Counted from the first letter of the stretch, positions 16,336 through 25,347 are shown. The stretch is DNA of 38,042 nt from Flavobacteriales bacterium UBA979 (GCA_002292325.1 DBBR01000081.1:1-38042); one strand, 5' to 3'. The notes: a model not told the origin generated them from the sequence alone. A program made the numbers and translations.

Positions 16336-17133
16336 TCAATTCATGAAGAACAAAAACGCGAAGAGGTAAAGCCAAAGCACGCCCATGAAATGCCAGTAAA
16401 TACTAAGCGATTCCAGGCGAACAACGTCACCGGAGTGAATGGTTCCCAAGGCCACGCGAATGCCGTTCACTACGAGGTACACAAATCCAAACGTGAGGTG
16501 CAGAATGTGGACGGCAATCAGTGCCCAGAGGTAGCCCCCTCCTGAGTTGGATGTTCGTGCAACATCTCGTGTGATTGGCCGCACCAATAAATCGTCATTG
16601 GCGGCGTAAAACTCTTTGCGCTCAGCGCTGTAAAGGATGGGTTCTCCGTTGCGATGCACTTCATAATCATCACCATAAACGGCTCCACTCTCCATGATGG
16701 CTTCAATGCTGTTCCATCGGTAGGCATTCATTCCAGATTCGTGTTCGCTGACGGACCATCCCATTCCCAAATCCGAGAGATTCCTCCATCCTTCTGCCTG
16801 GCTTACCGTAAATCCAATGCCCAACGCAAGGGTGAGACCCAGTGCCACGAGTGTTTTGGTTTTTTCATTTTGTCGCATCCATCGAATGCTCAACCAGAGG
16901 GTAATGGATGATAAAACGAGCAGCACATTGGACATCCAAAAAGCAGAAGTAGCGAAGGCGTGCACCCAGTATTGCCCCATGTTTGAGACGATATAGGCAC
17001 TCGTAAATCCTGCAAATAGCATGACGACTGCAAAAACGATGAAGTACATCAACATCTTTTTTGTTCGCTCTCGAACAGCCGGTTCATGGCCTTCGAATAC
17101 GTCGCGCTTGGTGGTGGGAGTGGCTTCAGACAT
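16336..17133 (-). CDS. cytochrome c oxidase subunit III paralog (CoxC-like)
   Basis: 265-residue subunit III-family membrane protein. Helix 1 (KKMLMYFIVFAVVMLFAGFTSAYIV) and the C-terminal ALIAVHILHLTFGFVYLVVNG with YWHFMGVLWLYLFAFLFF match the family. An insertion of about 85 residues follows the fourth helix (from QAEGWRNL to NSGGG). It lacks the SDALTF motif of its neighbour. The ATG at 17133 (MSEATPTTKR) is chosen; the longer frame to 17190 would overlap ctaB by 50 bases. Two consecutive subunit III genes after ctaB are a regular feature of Bacteroidota oxidase clusters; whether both enter one complex is unknown. The spacing to ctaB is 7 bases. Confidence 0.88.
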   Translation of the reverse strand: MSEATPTTKRDVFEGHEPAVRERTKKMLMYFIVFAVVMLFAGFTSAYIVSNMGQYWVHAFATSAFWMSNVLLVLSSITLWLSIRWMRQNEKTKTLVALGLTLALGIGFTVSQAEGWRNLSDLGMGWSVSEHESGMNAYRWNSIEAIMESGAVYGDDYEVHRNGEPILYSAERKEFYAANDDLLVRPITRDVARTSNSGGGYLWALIAVHILHLTFGFVYLVVNGIRVALGTIHSGDVVRLESLSIYWHFMGVLWLYLFAFLFFMN

Positions 17134-17140
17134 GCTCCAA

Positions 17141-17992
17141 TTAAATTTTATCGAGTACGTAAGAGATTTGAACGATGGGCAGGTAGGCAAACGACATGAA
17201 CATCAATTGCCGTGCATATTTGCTGTCGAGTGTCCGGTACAATTTCCATGCTGGGATCAGAAATAAAATGCCGCAAGCGATGGCCACGACAAGTGCGATG
17301 TTGCCGACCATCGGAGACCCCGTCGGCAGCGCCCAGGGCAAGAGAGAGGCGGGGATGCAAAACGCTGTATACAGGAGGATTTGCCAGGCACTTTCTCGCG
17401 TGCGACCCTCCCGAAACGGCAGCATATGATAGCCTACCTTCTGGTAATCGTCGTGTGCGAGCCAAGCAATGGCCCAAAAGTGAGGAAACTGCCACATGAA
17501 TTGAACAGCGAACAAGGTGCCAGGTTCAATTCCAAAGTCTCCTGTTGCCGCGACATACCCAATCATGGGTGCAAGGGCCCCTGGGAAGGCCCCGACAAAC
17601 ACGCTCAGTGTGGATTTGCTTTTGAGGGGGGTGTAGATGAATGCATAGCTCACCAGGGCCGCAACACCGAGCCATCCGCTCAATGGATTGAGCGCAAAAA
17701 GGCTGGTCAGCCCGATGGCTGCGGCGATTGTGCTGTATAACCAGGCCTGCCAAGTCTGCATCCTGCCCGTGGGCAGCGGCCTTCCTGAGGTACGGTCCAT
17801 GATGCCGTCTACACGTTTTTCAATGATTTGATTCAATCCATTGGACGCGCCTGTGAGCAGATATCCGCCGACGAGCAGCAACATGAAGCTCTTCAGGTCA
17901 AGTGAGTCCACTGCCATAAACCAGCCTAAGATGGCGGACATGACAACGAAAAAACCCAACCGTACTTTGAATAATGCTGCGATGTCTCTCAT
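17141..17992 (-). CDS. ctaB: heme O synthase (protoheme IX farnesyltransferase)
   Basis: Inner-membrane prenyltransferase that adds farnesyl to heme B, giving heme O, the precursor of heme A for aa3 oxidases. The protein has about eight or nine membrane helices and the UbiA-family aspartate motifs: GASNGLNQIIEKRVDGIMDRTSGRPLP (N-x-x-x-D-x-x-x-D type) and a second loop AWLAHDDYQKVGYHMLP. The frame opens with a TTG at 18016; the ATG at 17992 (MRDIAALFKVRLG) matches the usual start of the family and gives 283 residues. A TAATTTTG box lies 21 bases upstream. In most Bacteroidota the preceding gene is oxidase subunit I; here it is a Wzi-like barrel gene, so the cluster has been split or rearranged. 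Confidence 0.94.
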   Translation of the reverse strand: MRDIAALFKVRLGFFVVMSAILGWFMAVDSLDLKSFMLLLVGGYLLTGASNGLNQIIEKRVDGIMDRTSGRPLPTGRMQTWQAWLYSTIAAAIGLTSLFALNPLSGWLGVAALVSYAFIYTPLKSKSTLSVFVGAFPGALAPMIGYVAATGDFGIEPGTLFAVQFMWQFPHFWAIAWLAHDDYQKVGYHMLPFREGRTRESAWQILLYTAFCIPASLLPWALPTGSPMVGNIALVVAIACGILFLIPAWKLYRTLDSKYARQLMFMSFAYLPIVQISYVLDKI

Positions 17993-18013
17993 GCTTTGCT
18001 GGGAATTGGAGCG

Positions 18014-18021
18014 CAAAATTA
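18014..18021 (-). promoter_or_regulatory. possible -7 box (TAATTTTG) of the ctaB-oxidase run
   Basis: TAATTTTG on the minus strand fits TAnnTTTG and lies 21 bases before the ctaB ATG at 17992, predicting a leader of about 15 bases. No TTTG is found 19 bases upstream, so only half of the promoter is visible. It overlaps the TTG at which the reading frame opens, another reason to start ctaB at 17992. Confidence 0.4.
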
Positions 18022-18043
18022 CGCCGCAGCGCGGGATATCACA

Positions 18044-19615
18044 TCACCAATTGCGCTCTTCAAGGACGCGGTTTAACCGGATTCCGATTTCCATACGCCA
18101 CCAATTGGATTGGATCAGTGAACCGTCCATCCGGTTTTGCATGACGCGGAGAAACAATTGTTGGCCTTCAAGCTGAGGAATTTCGTATCCTAAATCCGCC
18201 CAAAAGAGACGTTGATCGACCACGTCCGTTTCACCAGCTCCTTCACCCCCGTCCCACATCAACTCCACACCATAATCTGCTGGTCGTGTGATGTAAGAAA
18301 GCAGGGGGTCAGCACCAATGCTGAAGCTGGGGACCTTGTCCAATGCGACCTGTTCATCGACGCCTTGACGGCGTAACACCAATGCGGCATGGGCAGACCA
18401 CCGGTTTTTGTCCCAACGAACGTGAAGGCGCCCTTCGGCGAAATTGCTTCCGGCAGGGTGAGCGAGGGGTTGGCGATTATGTGTCCATGACTGCGCAGGT
18501 GAAGCGTGGGAGTAAGTATAGGGTCTCACGGCGCACCCTTCGAGGACAACGCCCCAAGCTTCATTGCTACTGCGCCATGACGCTGAACCCAACAATCCCC
18601 ATTTGTTGGCCCACCATTGGTCGGGATTGAAGAGTTCACTGACGACCAGTTCATCCAACATCAATTGGCCATAAAACCGCAGTTGGTCATTTGCCCAAAG
18701 CGGAATGTAGGTCAAGGCGGCACCAATGAGTGCATTGTCGGCTGATCCAAGCGCGTATTCGGCTGGTCGAAAAGCGATAACGGGGATGGCATACGCTGCT
18801 TCAAATCGTTGGGTATACCCAGAATCGTTGCCCAGCCAGGTCACTCCACCGAATAGGCTTCCCTTCCAACTTGATGAGATATGGGCGTCGATGGTGTGGG
18901 CAGCGAGCCAACTGCTTCGCTTGTTCACGTACGTTCCGGGGCTGAACTGGCCAGAACCTGGAAAATCTGGCGGACTGCCTACACTGCGGTGCATCGTCCG
19001 AGCGATCAGGTGAGTGTATTCGATTCGCTCAGTCTGTATGTGGATCCGAGCAGAGGGAAGTGGGGCGGCCTGGCGATCCAGCCAGAGTGATCTCCAGCCG
19101 TGTCCCCAGTGATGCCGACGGTTGCCTGCTTCAAGGGAAACGGAAGGGCTGACTTGGTAATTTATCGAGCCAACACCGCGGAGCAAGGCATTATCTGTTT
19201 GGTTGGGGTTCCATGCCCAGCCCATTCCATCCCATGTCCCCCATTGCCAGGCTTCATTCCAATCGTCCTCCTGCACCCCCGCTACGCGCGAATGCTCTAA
19301 CATGCCAGAACTGCTCCAGCGGCCCAGCTGCCAGGTCCATGTCATTCCCAATTGCCATCCAACCCCACCTGCAGAGGGCGCACTCAGCCATGGCCCTCGC
19401 AACGTTGCTCCCGGGCTGTATTGCAGTGTGCCGTAACCCGAAATTTCCAGTGATTGGGATGTGTCGCGGGCCATGGGACGAGGCCAGATGCTCGGGGATT
19501 CAGGTTGCCATGCTCCGATTCTCCATTCGGAATTGAGCGGTTCTTGGCCATGCAAGGAGCCGATGGTAATGACAGTGAATAAAAGGAAACCAATGAAGGA
19601 ATCGGGCCGAATCAT
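18044..19615 (-). CDS. Wzi-like outer-membrane beta-barrel (capsule assembly family)
   Basis: 523-residue protein with a signal peptide (core FIGFLLFTVITIGSLHG, cleavage near HGQ) and an aromatic-rich, beta-stranded body typical of an outer-membrane barrel. Segments match the Bacteroidota Wzi-like family: GNRRHHWGHGWRSLWLDRQAAP, YVNKRSSWLAAHTIDAHIS, VIAFRPAEYALGSADNALIGA and FYGQLMLDELVVSE. In E. coli the distant relative Wzi anchors capsule at the outer membrane; in this phylum the function is mostly untested. It lies directly downstream of the WecA-like gene (15 bases), and a second, divergent Wzi-like gene lies on the other side of that gene, which supports a role in surface-polysaccharide export. 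Confidence 0.75.
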   Translation of the reverse strand: MIRPDSFIGFLLFTVITIGSLHGQEPLNSEWRIGAWQPESPSIWPRPMARDTSQSLEISGYGTLQYSPGATLRGPWLSAPSAGGVGWQLGMTWTWQLGRWSSSGMLEHSRVAGVQEDDWNEAWQWGTWDGMGWAWNPNQTDNALLRGVGSINYQVSPSVSLEAGNRRHHWGHGWRSLWLDRQAAPLPSARIHIQTERIEYTHLIARTMHRSVGSPPDFPGSGQFSPGTYVNKRSSWLAAHTIDAHISSSWKGSLFGGVTWLGNDSGYTQRFEAAYAIPVIAFRPAEYALGSADNALIGAALTYIPLWANDQLRFYGQLMLDELVVSELFNPDQWWANKWGLLGSASWRSSNEAWGVVLEGCAVRPYTYSHASPAQSWTHNRQPLAHPAGSNFAEGRLHVRWDKNRWSAHAALVLRRQGVDEQVALDKVPSFSIGADPLLSYITRPADYGVELMWDGGEGAGETDVVDQRLFWADLGYEIPQLEGQQLFLRVMQNRMDGSLIQSNWWRMEIGIRLNRVLEERNW

Positions 19616-19630
19616 TGCGGCAAGGTACGA

Positions 19631-20779
19631 TTAAGCGACAGCAGATTCGTTTTCGCTTTTCTTTTCTTCGTGTTGGGCCTCTTTGAGCACTCGGTCGCGG
19701 TGCTCGGCCAACTTTTGCTCTCCTCTCGTTCTCCATAGAACAGGAAAAAACCAAGCAAAAGCGAAGACAAACAATCCAATGAACATCCCTTCTTCGCCGA
19801 GCTTTGGGTAGATGTATGGTTTTGACCAAGCAAGTCCGGTAATAACCAACGTGAAGATGTATACAAAAATAGCCGTTTGTCCGTGGTTCCGATTTGACAT
19901 CATCAGTCGATGATGCAGGTGATTTCGGTCGGGATGAAACGGAGAAATTCCACGTACGGCTCGCAAGAAAAACACACGCATCGTGTCGACCAGCGGGTAT
20001 GCCAAAATACTCATCGCAAGAATGGGCTTAGAAAGCTGTGCCCAGGACTCCGGGACGTATTCTTGTGGAGTGTTTATGACTTGTGTGGCCATGGCGTAAG
20101 CCACCACGCCAACGAGCAATGAACCACAGTCTCCTAGGAAAATCCGGGCAGGAGTGAAATTGAACACTAAAAATCCCGTCATCGCTCCTGCCATGGTAAA
20201 TGCCACCAAAGCCATGGTCGGCTGTTCTGTTTGCATCAACCATAAACCAAATGCCGACATGGCAATTATAGTGTATCCTCCAACCAAACCATCGACGCCA
20301 TCAATGAGGTTCATCGCGTTGACAACAACGATGTAAACAAAAAGGGAGAAAATTGTGGAAAGCCCTTCCGGAAGGGCTTCAACACCAAAAAGACCTCCAA
20401 ATGAATGGATGCGAAAATCGCCAATCGCCACGAGGAGAAAACCGATGAAGATGTGCACCAAAAGTTTTTTCGCAGCTGAGATTCCGACGATGTCATCTTT
20501 CAATCCCATGAAGAAGATAGCGATGCAGCTAGCTGCGAGAACCGATCCAGACTTGAACGTTTCTGGAGAGGGATTATCGCTAAGGGCCATCCAGAAATAG
20601 ACATTGAAGAAGAGGGCGATGAAAATCATGATTCCACCTACCGTTGGGACACTTTGCCGATGGATTTTTCGGGGGTCTTCCGGCTCATCCATTAATCGTT
20701 TTAGTTTGGCAACCTTGATGATGGTAGGCATCCCAAAAAGAACGATAAAAAACCCGGTTATGGCGACTAAAAGCATCAT
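19631..20779 (-). CDS. WecA/TagO-type undecaprenyl-phosphate sugar-1-phosphate transferase
   Basis: Polytopic inner-membrane enzyme of the MraY/WecA family that starts lipid-linked glycan synthesis by moving a HexNAc-1-phosphate from a UDP-sugar to undecaprenyl phosphate. The 382 residues carry the family signatures: KIHRQSVPTVGGI (about 38-50), Asp95-Asp96 in GLKDDIVG, the NAMNLIDGVDGL motif (154-165) and FLGDCGSL (near 213-220), followed by a cytoplasmic HPDRNHLHHRLM loop, which is a WecA/TagO rather than MraY feature. The C-terminal tail is highly charged. The 102-base region upstream has only a weak promoter-like sequence (TTTG-N18-TAAGATTT). It is flanked on both sides by Wzi-like barrel genes. 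Confidence 0.92.
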   Translation of the reverse strand: MMLLVAITGFFIVLFGMPTIIKVAKLKRLMDEPEDPRKIHRQSVPTVGGIMIFIALFFNVYFWMALSDNPSPETFKSGSVLAASCIAIFFMGLKDDIVGISAAKKLLVHIFIGFLLVAIGDFRIHSFGGLFGVEALPEGLSTIFSLFVYIVVVNAMNLIDGVDGLVGGYTIIAMSAFGLWLMQTEQPTMALVAFTMAGAMTGFLVFNFTPARIFLGDCGSLLVGVVAYAMATQVINTPQEYVPESWAQLSKPILAMSILAYPLVDTMRVFFLRAVRGISPFHPDRNHLHHRLMMSNRNHGQTAIFVYIFTLVITGLAWSKPYIYPKLGEEGMFIGLFVFAFAWFFPVLWRTRGEQKLAEHRDRVLKEAQHEEKKSENESAVA

Positions 20780-20881
20780 TCGACCGCTAAATTAATGATA
20801 AATCTTAAGAATCACGCATTTAATGCAAACAACATGTGCATCATGACCTGTTCATAAGTCGGTTGGAGGTCGGTCACCCGA

Positions 20882-22357
20882 CTACTTCCAACCCAGAATT
20901 CCCGCTGCTAACCCCAGCTGAAGCAAGGAATATTCTGGTATTGTGATTGAATTGAGGGGCTCTGTGATGGCCACTTTGCCAGCCGAACCAATGAGATACA
21001 GTGGCCATACATCCTGAAGTTTATACTGCAACCGGATGAGCCAGTGATTTGCTTGATCATTCATTTCAACGATTCCAAATGCGTTCCATCGGCCATGAAG
21101 AGTGCCTCCGGCTTCGAACCGGAGAGATTGGCGCCAAAGTCCGTGGAGTGAGAGCCCTCCATTCATGATTTCCGCTCGCATCGGGCCGCTGACTCCAGAG
21201 TTCAGGTAATCCCAGCAGTCCCGACAATGCGCAGTTGATTGGTGAGCGTATTCGAGGCGGGTTGTCCAGGATTTCCATGCGCCATTCAAACCAATGACCG
21301 AGGTAAATGGCCAAATTGCCTGGAAGGAAGGACCGATGGATTTCCTTTTTTGGAATCCCACATCCCACGTTTGCTGCGCATAGAAAACGAGCTTTTGCTC
21401 TGAATTGAACCGGTGGTGGTATTGTACCTCGAGTCCCGTCAGTGTGCGGATTGGACGATATGTGGTGCCTGGAAGAAAGCCAACGGACTCCCAACCTTCA
21501 GGCACGGTCTGAGTCGTGGTTTCCCAAGCGTGACTTCCCATCCACTGTAAGATGAGGTGATCAGTAGCGAACCATTGGTGGGTTGCAAAAACTGCTCGGG
21601 TTCTTTCCAAGAGTGATTCAGCTGTTTCTCCAAGCGGCCCGCGGCGATCCGACATCCAACGTGTAGACCAAATGCTCGTTCGATGTGTTTCACCTGCATG
21701 TGACGCACGGGCATAAGGTGCCGGCACGGCCTGTTGAGATAAGAAGGCGCTGGAGCGTCCAGCACCAATGTGGAGCGCATCGATTCCGGCGTCAAGTGAC
21801 CACTGTCCTTTCTCCCATCCGACCCATCCACGCGTTTGAGAAACGTCAAAGTAGGCCTGTTGTGCTGTGTTGAATGCGTTGTCCTTGCCCAATTTGGACC
21901 GGCCCCAACCGGGGATTTGATTTCGAACAGCCCAAAGGCCGAGCAGTGGCTCCGCAACGCCTTGACGTTCCAATAATTCGCCACCGATGTGCCACCGGTT
22001 GTCAATGATCGCTTGGAATCGGGCCCCGCGGATGTTGTCCCAGATGGGTTGTGGGTCGGACCCCTCTGCACGGGGCCGGATGGTGCCAACAAAAGATTCG
22101 ACGACAGGATCGACGACGATGAGGTTGCGCGTGTCGTCACCCTCATTTTCGCGATCAGAGAAATCGAGTAAGTGCTGGCGAATTGTCCGTTTCCACCACG
22201 TAGCAGCTTCTGACCGAGGGCTCATTTCCAGCCGAATAGCCGGTGCATGGCCGGTGCTATCAATCTGGTGGAGCGCAGGGGTGGACTGACAAAAGGCGGG
22301 GGAAGCGCCGACGAGGCTGAGCCATGCAAATGCTATGCCGCGGGTGAATACGCTCAT
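20882..22357 (-). CDS. second Wzi-like outer-membrane beta-barrel protein
   Basis: 491-residue protein with a signal peptide (core IAFAWLSLVGASPAF, cleavage near FCQ). The body is rich in Trp, Tyr, Gly and alternating strands. It shares with the protein at 18044-19615 the order of a glycine-rich strand, a WVGWEKGQWSLDAGIDALHIGAGRSSAFLSQQAVPAPYAR segment (corresponding to the WGHGWRSLWLDRQAAPLPSAR region) and amphipathic C-terminal strands, but overall similarity looks low. The gene begins on the base next to the fcl stop (no gap), so it is probably co-transcribed with GDP-fucose synthase. Probable part of the surface-glycan export or anchoring apparatus; confidence in the barrel is higher than in the exact family. 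Confidence 0.65.
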   Translation of the reverse strand: MSVFTRGIAFAWLSLVGASPAFCQSTPALHQIDSTGHAPAIRLEMSPRSEAATWWKRTIRQHLLDFSDRENEGDDTRNLIVVDPVVESFVGTIRPRAEGSDPQPIWDNIRGARFQAIIDNRWHIGGELLERQGVAEPLLGLWAVRNQIPGWGRSKLGKDNAFNTAQQAYFDVSQTRGWVGWEKGQWSLDAGIDALHIGAGRSSAFLSQQAVPAPYARASHAGETHRTSIWSTRWMSDRRGPLGETAESLLERTRAVFATHQWFATDHLILQWMGSHAWETTTQTVPEGWESVGFLPGTTYRPIRTLTGLEVQYHHRFNSEQKLVFYAQQTWDVGFQKRKSIGPSFQAIWPFTSVIGLNGAWKSWTTRLEYAHQSTAHCRDCWDYLNSGVSGPMRAEIMNGGLSLHGLWRQSLRFEAGGTLHGRWNAFGIVEMNDQANHWLIRLQYKLQDVWPLYLIGSAGKVAITEPLNSITIPEYSLLQLGLAAGILGWK

Positions 22358-23299
22358 TCAAAAGGAGCCTTGGACTTCGGAATACACCCGTTCGATGCCA
22401 TCACGCAGGTCGATTTGTGCCTTCCAGCCGAGTGCATGAATGCGGCTGACATCCATGAGTTTTCGAGGTGTGCCATCAGGCTTGGATGAATCCCACGCCA
22501 ACCGCCCTGTGTAACCGACCACCTCACAGATCATTTCGGCGAGTGCGCGTATGCTCAAATCTTTGCCTGTTCCCACATTTACCCAGTCCTCTCCATCGTA
22601 GGTGTCCATCAAATGCACGCAAGCAATTGCGAGATCGTCCACGTGCAAAAATTCACGCTGCGGTGATCCGGTGCCCCACAAGTTCACTTCGGGTGCCCCG
22701 TTCACTTTGGCCGTATGAATTTTGCGAAGGAGCGCCGGCAAGACGTGGCTCGTTTCTAAATCATAATTATCTCCCGGTCCATACAAGTTGGTGGGCATGG
22801 CGCTGATGAAATTCGCACCGTATTGGTGCCGGTAAGTTTCACATAGCTTAATACCGGCAATTTTAGCGATGGCATATGGTTCGTTGGTTGGTTCGAGGGG
22901 GCCTGTGAGAAGGGCTTCTTCGACCAGCGGTTGCTCGGCCATCTTGGGGTAGATGCACGAGGAGCCAAGAAACAAGAGTTTTTCGACACCGTGCATCCAA
23001 GCAGCATGGATGATGTTGGCCTCGATCATCAGATTTTCGTACAGGAACTGCGCGCGGTAGACGTTGTTGGCATGAATGCCTCCCACCTTCGCTGCGGCGA
23101 GGTAGACGTGTTGCGGCTTTTCTTGCTCGAAAAAATCAAATACAGCTTGCTGATTGGTGAGGTCGACTTCCGCGCGTGAGCGTGTCAAAATGTTGCGAAA
23201 CCCCTCTGTTTTTAACTTTCGAACAATTGCAGAGCCGACCATTCCTCGATGTCCAGCAACGTAAATTTTTGTTTCTAAATCCCGTTGGTTTTCACTCAT
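22358..23299 (-). CDS. fcl: GDP-L-fucose synthase
   Basis: NADPH-dependent 3,5-epimerase/4-reductase that converts GDP-4-keto-6-deoxy-D-mannose, the product of Gmd, to GDP-L-fucose. The 313-residue protein from the ATG at 23299 has the Rossmann motif [13 protein letters not shown] (15-27), the catalytic region GSSCIYP (112-118), Tyr142 and Lys146 in EPYAIAK, and [17 protein letters not shown], all diagnostic. The longer frame up to 23467 overlaps the upstream permease gene and is not conserved. Length is typical. It is packed between an OppC-like permease gene (23 bases) and the second Wzi-like gene (adjacent). Cys115 and the Y-K pair are intact, so the enzyme should be active. Confidence 0.96.
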   Translation of the reverse strand: MSENQRDLETKIYVAGHRGMVGSAIVRKLKTEGFRNILTRSRAEVDLTNQQAVFDFFEQEKPQHVYLAAAKVGGIHANNVYRAQFLYENLMIEANIIHAAWMHGVEKLLFLGSSCIYPKMAEQPLVEEALLTGPLEPTNEPYAIAKIAGIKLCETYRHQYGANFISAMPTNLYGPGDNYDLETSHVLPALLRKIHTAKVNGAPEVNLWGTGSPQREFLHVDDLAIACVHLMDTYDGEDWVNVGTGKDLSIRALAEMICEVVGYTGRLAWDSSKPDGTPRKLMDVSRIHALGWKAQIDLRDGIERVYSEVQGSF

Positions 23300-23322
23300 G
23301 TCCGAAAGATAATCATGAATAT

Positions 23323-24234
23323 TCAGGGTTCTGCTGATTCGCGAAGCCCATCTCCTATGAAGGTAAAAGCCAAGACCACACTGACAATGAGAGCTCCTGG
23401 AGCGATTGCGAGCCATGCGTGACTGCCCGTGATGAGGTGGTAATGTTCTTGGATGATATTGCCCCAACTGGGAAGGGGGATTTGAGCGCCATATCCAAGA
23501 AAACTCAAGCCCGACTCAATTAAAATGGCTGCGGCAAAATTAGCCGCCGCAATCACGGTTATAGGACCTGTGGCGTTGGGCAGCATATGTCGGAGCATGA
23601 TGCGCATGTCGGAATACCCCAATGCTTTGGCAGCTTGAATGAATTCCATCTCCCGTAAGGAAATGAATTGACCCCGGACAACTCGGGCGACATCGACCCA
23701 CATGGTCAGTCCAATGGCCAAGAAAACCTGCCACAGCCCTTTGCCAAATGCCATGGTGATCGCGAGCACCATTAACAATGTCGGTAAGGTCCAGATGACC
23801 TGTATCCACCAACTGATTGCTGCATCGACCCAGCCGCCTCGGTAACCAGCCCATGCTCCGAGTAATATGCCAATGAACAGCGAAATTAAAACAGCGGTGA
23901 AGCCCACGCCCAAGCTGATGGCGGCACCTGCCATGAGCCGACTGAGCACATCCCGACCATACCGGTCAGTGCCCAACCAAAATGTTTGGACCCGTTCATC
24001 GTCAGCTTCCCAGGTGGCACCAGGCTCCAATAGGGAGCGCTCCAAGTTCTGTGCATTGGCATGCGGACTTGCATCCGGTCGAATGCTTGGTCCCGCGAGC
24101 GCAACGAGAACCAACACCGCTATCCAAGTGCTGCTCAGCATGGCAGGCGTGTGGCGCATAAACCGATTGAGCAATGAGGTTGGAACGGAAGTCATGGGAG
24201 TCAAGGGTCCTGAAATGGGTTGGTTGTTTCGCAT
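23323..24234 (-). CDS. OppC/DppC-type ABC transporter permease
   Basis: 303-residue inner-membrane permease of the peptide/nickel ABC importer class. It has six predicted helices, an N-terminal large periplasmic loop with [20 protein letters not shown], which is the OppC signature, and the EAA-like loop [30 protein letters not shown] that docks to the ATPase. The C-terminus [18 protein letters not shown] is also conserved. An OppC protein normally works with an OppB partner, ATPases and a binding protein; none of these is adjacent here. It sits in a glycan-related run, 6 bases downstream of the GT2 gene. Substrate unknown. Confidence 0.9.
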   Translation of the reverse strand: MRNNQPISGPLTPMTSVPTSLLNRFMRHTPAMLSSTWIAVLVLVALAGPSIRPDASPHANAQNLERSLLEPGATWEADDERVQTFWLGTDRYGRDVLSRLMAGAAISLGVGFTAVLISLFIGILLGAWAGYRGGWVDAAISWWIQVIWTLPTLLMVLAITMAFGKGLWQVFLAIGLTMWVDVARVVRGQFISLREMEFIQAAKALGYSDMRIMLRHMLPNATGPITVIAAANFAAAILIESGLSFLGYGAQIPLPSWGNIIQEHYHLITGSHAWLAIAPGALIVSVVLAFTFIGDGLRESAEP

Positions 24235-24240
24235 GGAAAT

Positions 24241-25347
24241 TTAAATCGACCTCCCTTTCCATTGGACACGGCCTGCCAGAAGTTGCCACCACGCTCCCCA
24301 CACCAGCAAGGCATAGCGCAGAGGAAAGAGCAACGCATCCATTCCGTTCATTTTGAGCCCGAATTGTTGACTCGCTCGTCGAATCATCCATCCATCCAGT
24401 GCTCCTTTTCCCAACCAGAAAGCCAGTGTTAGTAGCACCCAAGGAGGGGTGTGCATTGTCAAAGACATCCCGATGAGGATTGCGCCAAATGCGTGAAGCA
24501 CACCCACACGCGCAGCGGTTCGCTTGGTTTCAATGTCTTGTTCGCCGGTTTTTGAGGCCCAACGAGCGCGTTGTTGCCAGAGTGCGCCCCATGAATCCAT
24601 GGGGATCGTTTGCACACAGGCATCTTTTTTGCCGCACCAACCTATGTGTTTTCCAGATTTCCGCAGAGAATGCAGCGCAAAAGCGTCATCTCCTGAGGCT
24701 TGTGCAAGGTTCAAATCATCGACCGGATAATCGGCCGTCGCATATAAACTGTTCGCCCCGCTTCCCATGGCCAAATGACCTGTTGCAACGCCGCCCGAAA
24801 TCCAGACCATCATGCTGCCGAATTCCAGCGCTTGAAACTGCTCCCATCCTGATTTTGATCGTGGCGCGATTGCAACGCCGCCGAGCACTGCAGCGGACGT
24901 TCCTTCTTTGGCGCAATGCATCATGCACGCTGCCCAATTGCCCTGCAACCTTACGTCGGCATCGAGGGTGGCCATCCAGGGAGTGTCGACGATTCGATAT
25001 CCGGTAATGAGGGCTGCTTTTTTACCCAGTCCGATGGAGTCGATGACCTTCACTCCGAAGGACTCGGCGATGGCACGGGATTCATCCGTGCTATGATCGT
25101 CGATGACGACGGTACGCACCGGGACAGATTGTTGACTCAGGTCCTTCAACAGCAGGGTGAGGTTAGTAGCTTCATTCCTGCAGGGAATCAAAACAGTCAA
25201 CTCCATTTTATCGCTTGGATTCGACAATCCGGTTGCATTTTGGGTTTGTCGACTCCGTCGAATGCACCGGGCAATGAAGAGGGCGTAGTCAAAGAGCAAG
25301 GCCGCTCCAATCACGGCAACGAAGGGGAGGGGTCCGTATTCAGACAT
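24241..25347 (-). CDS. glycosyltransferase family 2, membrane-associated
   Basis: 368-residue GT-A enzyme with an N-terminal membrane helix (about 8-26) and C-terminal helices. Catalytic features: MELTVLIPCRNEATNL (nucleotide-binding start), VIDDHSTDES, the metal-binding ATLDADVRLQ, a SGDDAFALHSL acid-base region and QQRARWASK, which resembles the QxxRW motif of processive family 2 enzymes. This points to a transferase that acts at the inner face of the membrane, on a lipid or growing glycan. The start at 25347 overlaps the upstream LPG-synthase-like gene by 8 bases, so the two are probably translated together. Donor and acceptor cannot be read. Confidence 0.88.
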   Translation of the reverse strand: MSEYGPLPFVAVIGAALLFDYALFIARCIRRSRQTQNATGLSNPSDKMELTVLIPCRNEATNLTLLLKDLSQQSVPVRTVVIDDHSTDESRAIAESFGVKVIDSIGLGKKAALITGYRIVDTPWMATLDADVRLQGNWAACMMHCAKEGTSAAVLGGVAIAPRSKSGWEQFQALEFGSMMVWISGGVATGHLAMGSGANSLYATADYPVDDLNLAQASGDDAFALHSLRKSGKHIGWCGKKDACVQTIPMDSWGALWQQRARWASKTGEQDIETKRTAARVGVLHAFGAILIGMSLTMHTPPWVLLTLAFWLGKGALDGWMIRRASQQFGLKMNGMDALLFPLRYALLVWGAWWQLLAGRVQWKGRSI

